Source: CAXQUZ01 sp942491145
GTDB lineage: Bacteria > Myxococcota_A > UBA796 > UBA2385
Direction: 5' to 3'
Assembly (NCBI GenBank): GCA_942491145.1
Contig: CALOBC010000008.1
Span: 124,001-188,000, forward strand
Length of the DNA stretch: 64,000 nt
In this document: positions 62,538-64,000 of the stretch, piece after piece
Layout: each line of letters begins with the position of its first letter
Position numbering within the stretch: position 1 is the stretch's first letter
The notes under the pieces: model-generated
The model's input: the letters and a program-made list of their open reading frames with translations, nothing else
The model's database searches: none
What the model was told of the DNA's origin: nothing
Translations under genes and position numbers: made by a program

Positions 62538-63335
62538 TCAGTCGCGAACCGCCGCGATGTCGGCGAGGCACGCATCCTTGAAGATGACCGTCTCGCCAGA
62601 CGTGGCCACCTCCGACGCAAACTGCAAGAGCTCAACACTGCCTTCGTTGGCCCAATACATCACGCAGCGGTTGTCGGTGCAGTGGGCGCCGTGGGCCTCG
62701 TCGTGGTGGTCCGAGGTCGCAGGGATGCCATTGGCCACCAAGCCAATCGCGTGACCAAACTCATGAATGAGGGTGGTCTGTTCCGAGAATGCAGCGGAAG
62801 CCTCGATCGGCGAGAGGTTGCGGAGCACTGGCTTGAAGACGGCGAGCACGCCGGTGTCGCCGATGGACACACCGATCACACCCCGGTCTTCTTCCCCGTC
62901 CACCACGTAGTAGCCGTCCAGCCAGACCGCATAGTAGGTGACCGTGTCCCCGGCGCTGTGCTCATCCCGGTGGGCATCGGCCAGATCGAGGATGTGGTCC
63001 ACGTCCCACGGACCGCTGCCCAACACACCCAAGTCTTCCATGCCATCGAGGGTGTGGGGCACAGTGACCGTCACATCGGGGCCAAAGACCGCCGCTGCGT
63101 TGACATCAAACAGCTCCCAGATGTCGCTCGAAGGCCCGTAACCGCCCACATACGGCTCCGCGCCGGAGTCGTGGTCAATCTCCATCACCACCTTGGTGAC
63201 GGCTTCAGAGAAGGTCTCGTCGACGCCGGGCTGGTCGTCGCCTCCGCTGCTCGATGCGGAGTCCTTGTCACCGGAACACGCAAGGGACAGGGCGCTGAGC
63301 ACCACAACAACAACTGAACACTGGCGTCTCGACAT
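62538..63335 (-). CDS. Metzincin-like zinc metalloprotease lipoprotein
   Basis: A 265-residue envelope protein with a lipobox (VVLSALSLAC, C20). The catalytic zinc motif is HEFGHAIGLVANG (H191, E192, H195), followed by a His-rich stretch (DHHDEAHGAHC) with candidates for the third ligand, and CVMYW around residue 226 as the Met-turn typical of metzincins. It is probably an exported protease; target unknown. The ATG at 63335 is used; a GTG at 63353 is also in frame. It is convergent with the DUF2723 gene. Confidence 0.85.
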   Translation of the reverse strand: MSRRQCSVVVVVLSALSLACSGDKDSASSSGGDDQPGVDETFSEAVTKVVMEIDHDSGAEPYVGGYGPSSDIWELFDVNAAAVFGPDVTVTVPHTLDGMEDLGVLGSGPWDVDHILDLADAHRDEHSAGDTVTYYAVWLDGYYVVDGEEDRGVIGVSIGDTGVLAVFKPVLRNLSPIEASAAFSEQTTLIHEFGHAIGLVANGIPATSDHHDEAHGAHCTDNRCVMYWANEGSVELLQFASEVATSGETVIFKDACLADIAAVRD

Positions 63336-63797
63336 CAATCCCCCAACCGACACACCGAACAGCGGCGTGCCTCGGACCCCCTATTCCAGCGCCCAACCCA
63401 AGCCCAACCGCCCACCGTCCTGCACAGGCGGCGTTCCTGATTGTTGCGCCGCCACGCTGTCTTTGCTCAACGCATCGGCCGGCCGCCGAGCACCACCACA
63501 CCCGTCGCTGCACCCCGCGCCGCGGTCGCGCTCACAGGGCTGGCCTCTGTCGAACGAGAGGCAAGCGCGGCGCCGAGAAGGCCGACCACCACAACCACAC
63601 CAAGGGCCGCGACCACGCGGGAGAGGGTACCAGATGACATGCATTGCTCCGGCCGCACGGCCCGCTCCTCAAGCCAACGGACGCAGCCCGCCACATCCCA
63701 AGGGCAACCCCAGCAAGGCGACAATTGCGTGCACAGGTGACCAGAGCACGGGCGCCGTGTTCTGATGGAGCATGCCACTCAGGCACCGGAGGCCCCC
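63336..63797. other. 462-bp region between divergent genes, possible small coding
   Basis: This stretch separates the metzincin gene (minus) from the cytochrome gene (plus). A minus-strand frame from an ATG at 63640 to 63467 encodes a possible 57-residue protein with one membrane helix (AALGVVVVVGLLGAALAS). Another frame, ending at 63381, continues with protein-like composition (ADALSKDSVAAQQSG). A frameshift near 63490 would join them. Nothing else is clear. Confidence 0.4.
63467..63640 (-). CDS. Possible small single-helix membrane protein
   Basis: A 57-residue frame starting MSSGTLSRVVAALGVVVVVGL with one membrane helix and a short polar tail. There is no known family. Its end may be artificial if the neighbouring frame to 63381 belongs to the same gene. 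Low confidence. Confidence 0.3.
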   Translation of the reverse strand: MSSGTLSRVVAALGVVVVVGLLGAALASRSTEASPVSATAARGAATGVVVLGGRPMR

Positions 63798-64000
63798 ATG
63801 CCCATCGCGGCCGCGATGCTCCAGCTCGCACTGACCACCTTGGCCCACGCAGCGCCCGCGAGCATCGATCTGGATGACCCCCAGCAGTGTGCGGCCTGCC
63901 ACGCGACGGTGGTGGAGGAGTGGACCCAGAGCATGCACAGCCGCTCCCACGCCGCCAAAGATCCCATCTTTGCGGCCATGTTGGCCGTTCAAGAGCGCAA
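63798..64000 (+). CDS. c-type cytochrome, N-terminal part (runs off window)
   Basis: The first 67 residues of a periplasmic cytochrome. A signal peptide (MPIAAAMLQLALTTLAHAAPA) is followed by QQCAACHATVVEEWTQSMHSRSH, which contains one CxxCH heme site (CAACH) and the WxxSxHSRSH pattern common in multiheme cytochrome c554-like proteins. More heme sites are likely beyond the end. GGAGG lies five bases before the ATG at 63798. It is a likely client of the Ccm system encoded at 42502-49987. Confidence 0.85.
   Translation, partial: MPIAAAMLQLALTTLAHAAPASIDLDDPQQCAACHATVVEEWTQSMHSRSHAAKDPIFAAMLAVQER

Overview
The window is GC-rich and gene-dense, with 55-60 protein genes, mostly 3-100 bp gaps and many 4-bp ATGA/GTGA overlaps. 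It looks like a chromosomal segment of a Gram-negative bacterium in or near the Myxococcota/deltaproteobacterial group. That placement is an inference. It rests on many lipoboxes and an Mla-type envelope lipid transporter (two membranes), an FHA-sigma54 activator, a Ser/Thr kinase and a PP2C phosphatase, a MopE/FG-GAP surface protein, and a 17-base match to the LexA box described for Myxococcus xanthus in front of dinB. I saw no rRNA, tRNA, CRISPR array, transposase or phage gene.

Layout: 1-1860, the tail of an unknown gene coupled to a Cys-rich lipoprotein gene, closed by a terminator. 1944-4698 (minus), a secreted protein and CCA-adding enzyme; 4784-5341, a redoxin-fold protein without cysteine. 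5352-10856, four polytopic GT-C-like membrane proteins, one split by a frameshift at a G7 tract. 10878-19021, leuS, a small thioredoxin, a tandem-FHA sigma54 activator, tgt and a zinc-ribbon/pseudokinase/PP2C fusion. 19082-24279, a histidine kinase, two PlsC-type acyltransferases (the second with a zinc ribbon and extra C-terminal domain) and a methyltransferase. 24493-31421, a PQQ-type sugar dehydrogenase lipoprotein, then a probable light/DNA-damage set (TIGR01777 epimerase-SRPBCC fusion, class II photolyase, dinB), a Rieske lipoprotein and a further lipoprotein. 31500-34588, monomeric NADP isocitrate dehydrogenase and a TrmB-like methyltransferase.

34614-38487 holds a small membrane protein and a four-gene MCE/Mla lipid transporter with two different permeases, one ATPase and one MCE protein. 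38610-42451 holds folB, a RibD_C-type reductase and, on the minus strand, two short operons (CoA-binding protein plus HExGH membrane protein; TPR protein plus PhyH-type dioxygenase). 42502-49987 is a complete System I cytochrome c maturation operon, ccmABCDEFGHI, tightly coupled and ended by a hairpin with a T-rich tail. 50137-64000 holds the MopE/FG-GAP protein, a DUF2325-like protein, DUF423 and HTTM membrane proteins, a long-chain acyl-CoA synthetase, a Ser/Thr kinase, a DUF615 (DarP/YjgA) protein, an outer-membrane-like protein, a DUF2723-like membrane protein, a metzincin-like lipoprotein and the start of a c-type cytochrome, a likely client of the Ccm machinery.

Together the genes describe envelope biogenesis (lipid transport, phospholipid acylation, glycosylation), respiratory cytochrome assembly, and phospho-signalling typical of social or predatory Gram-negative bacteria. 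No single cluster forms an obviously new defence or mobile system. The more original items are unusual domain fusions and lost catalytic residues.
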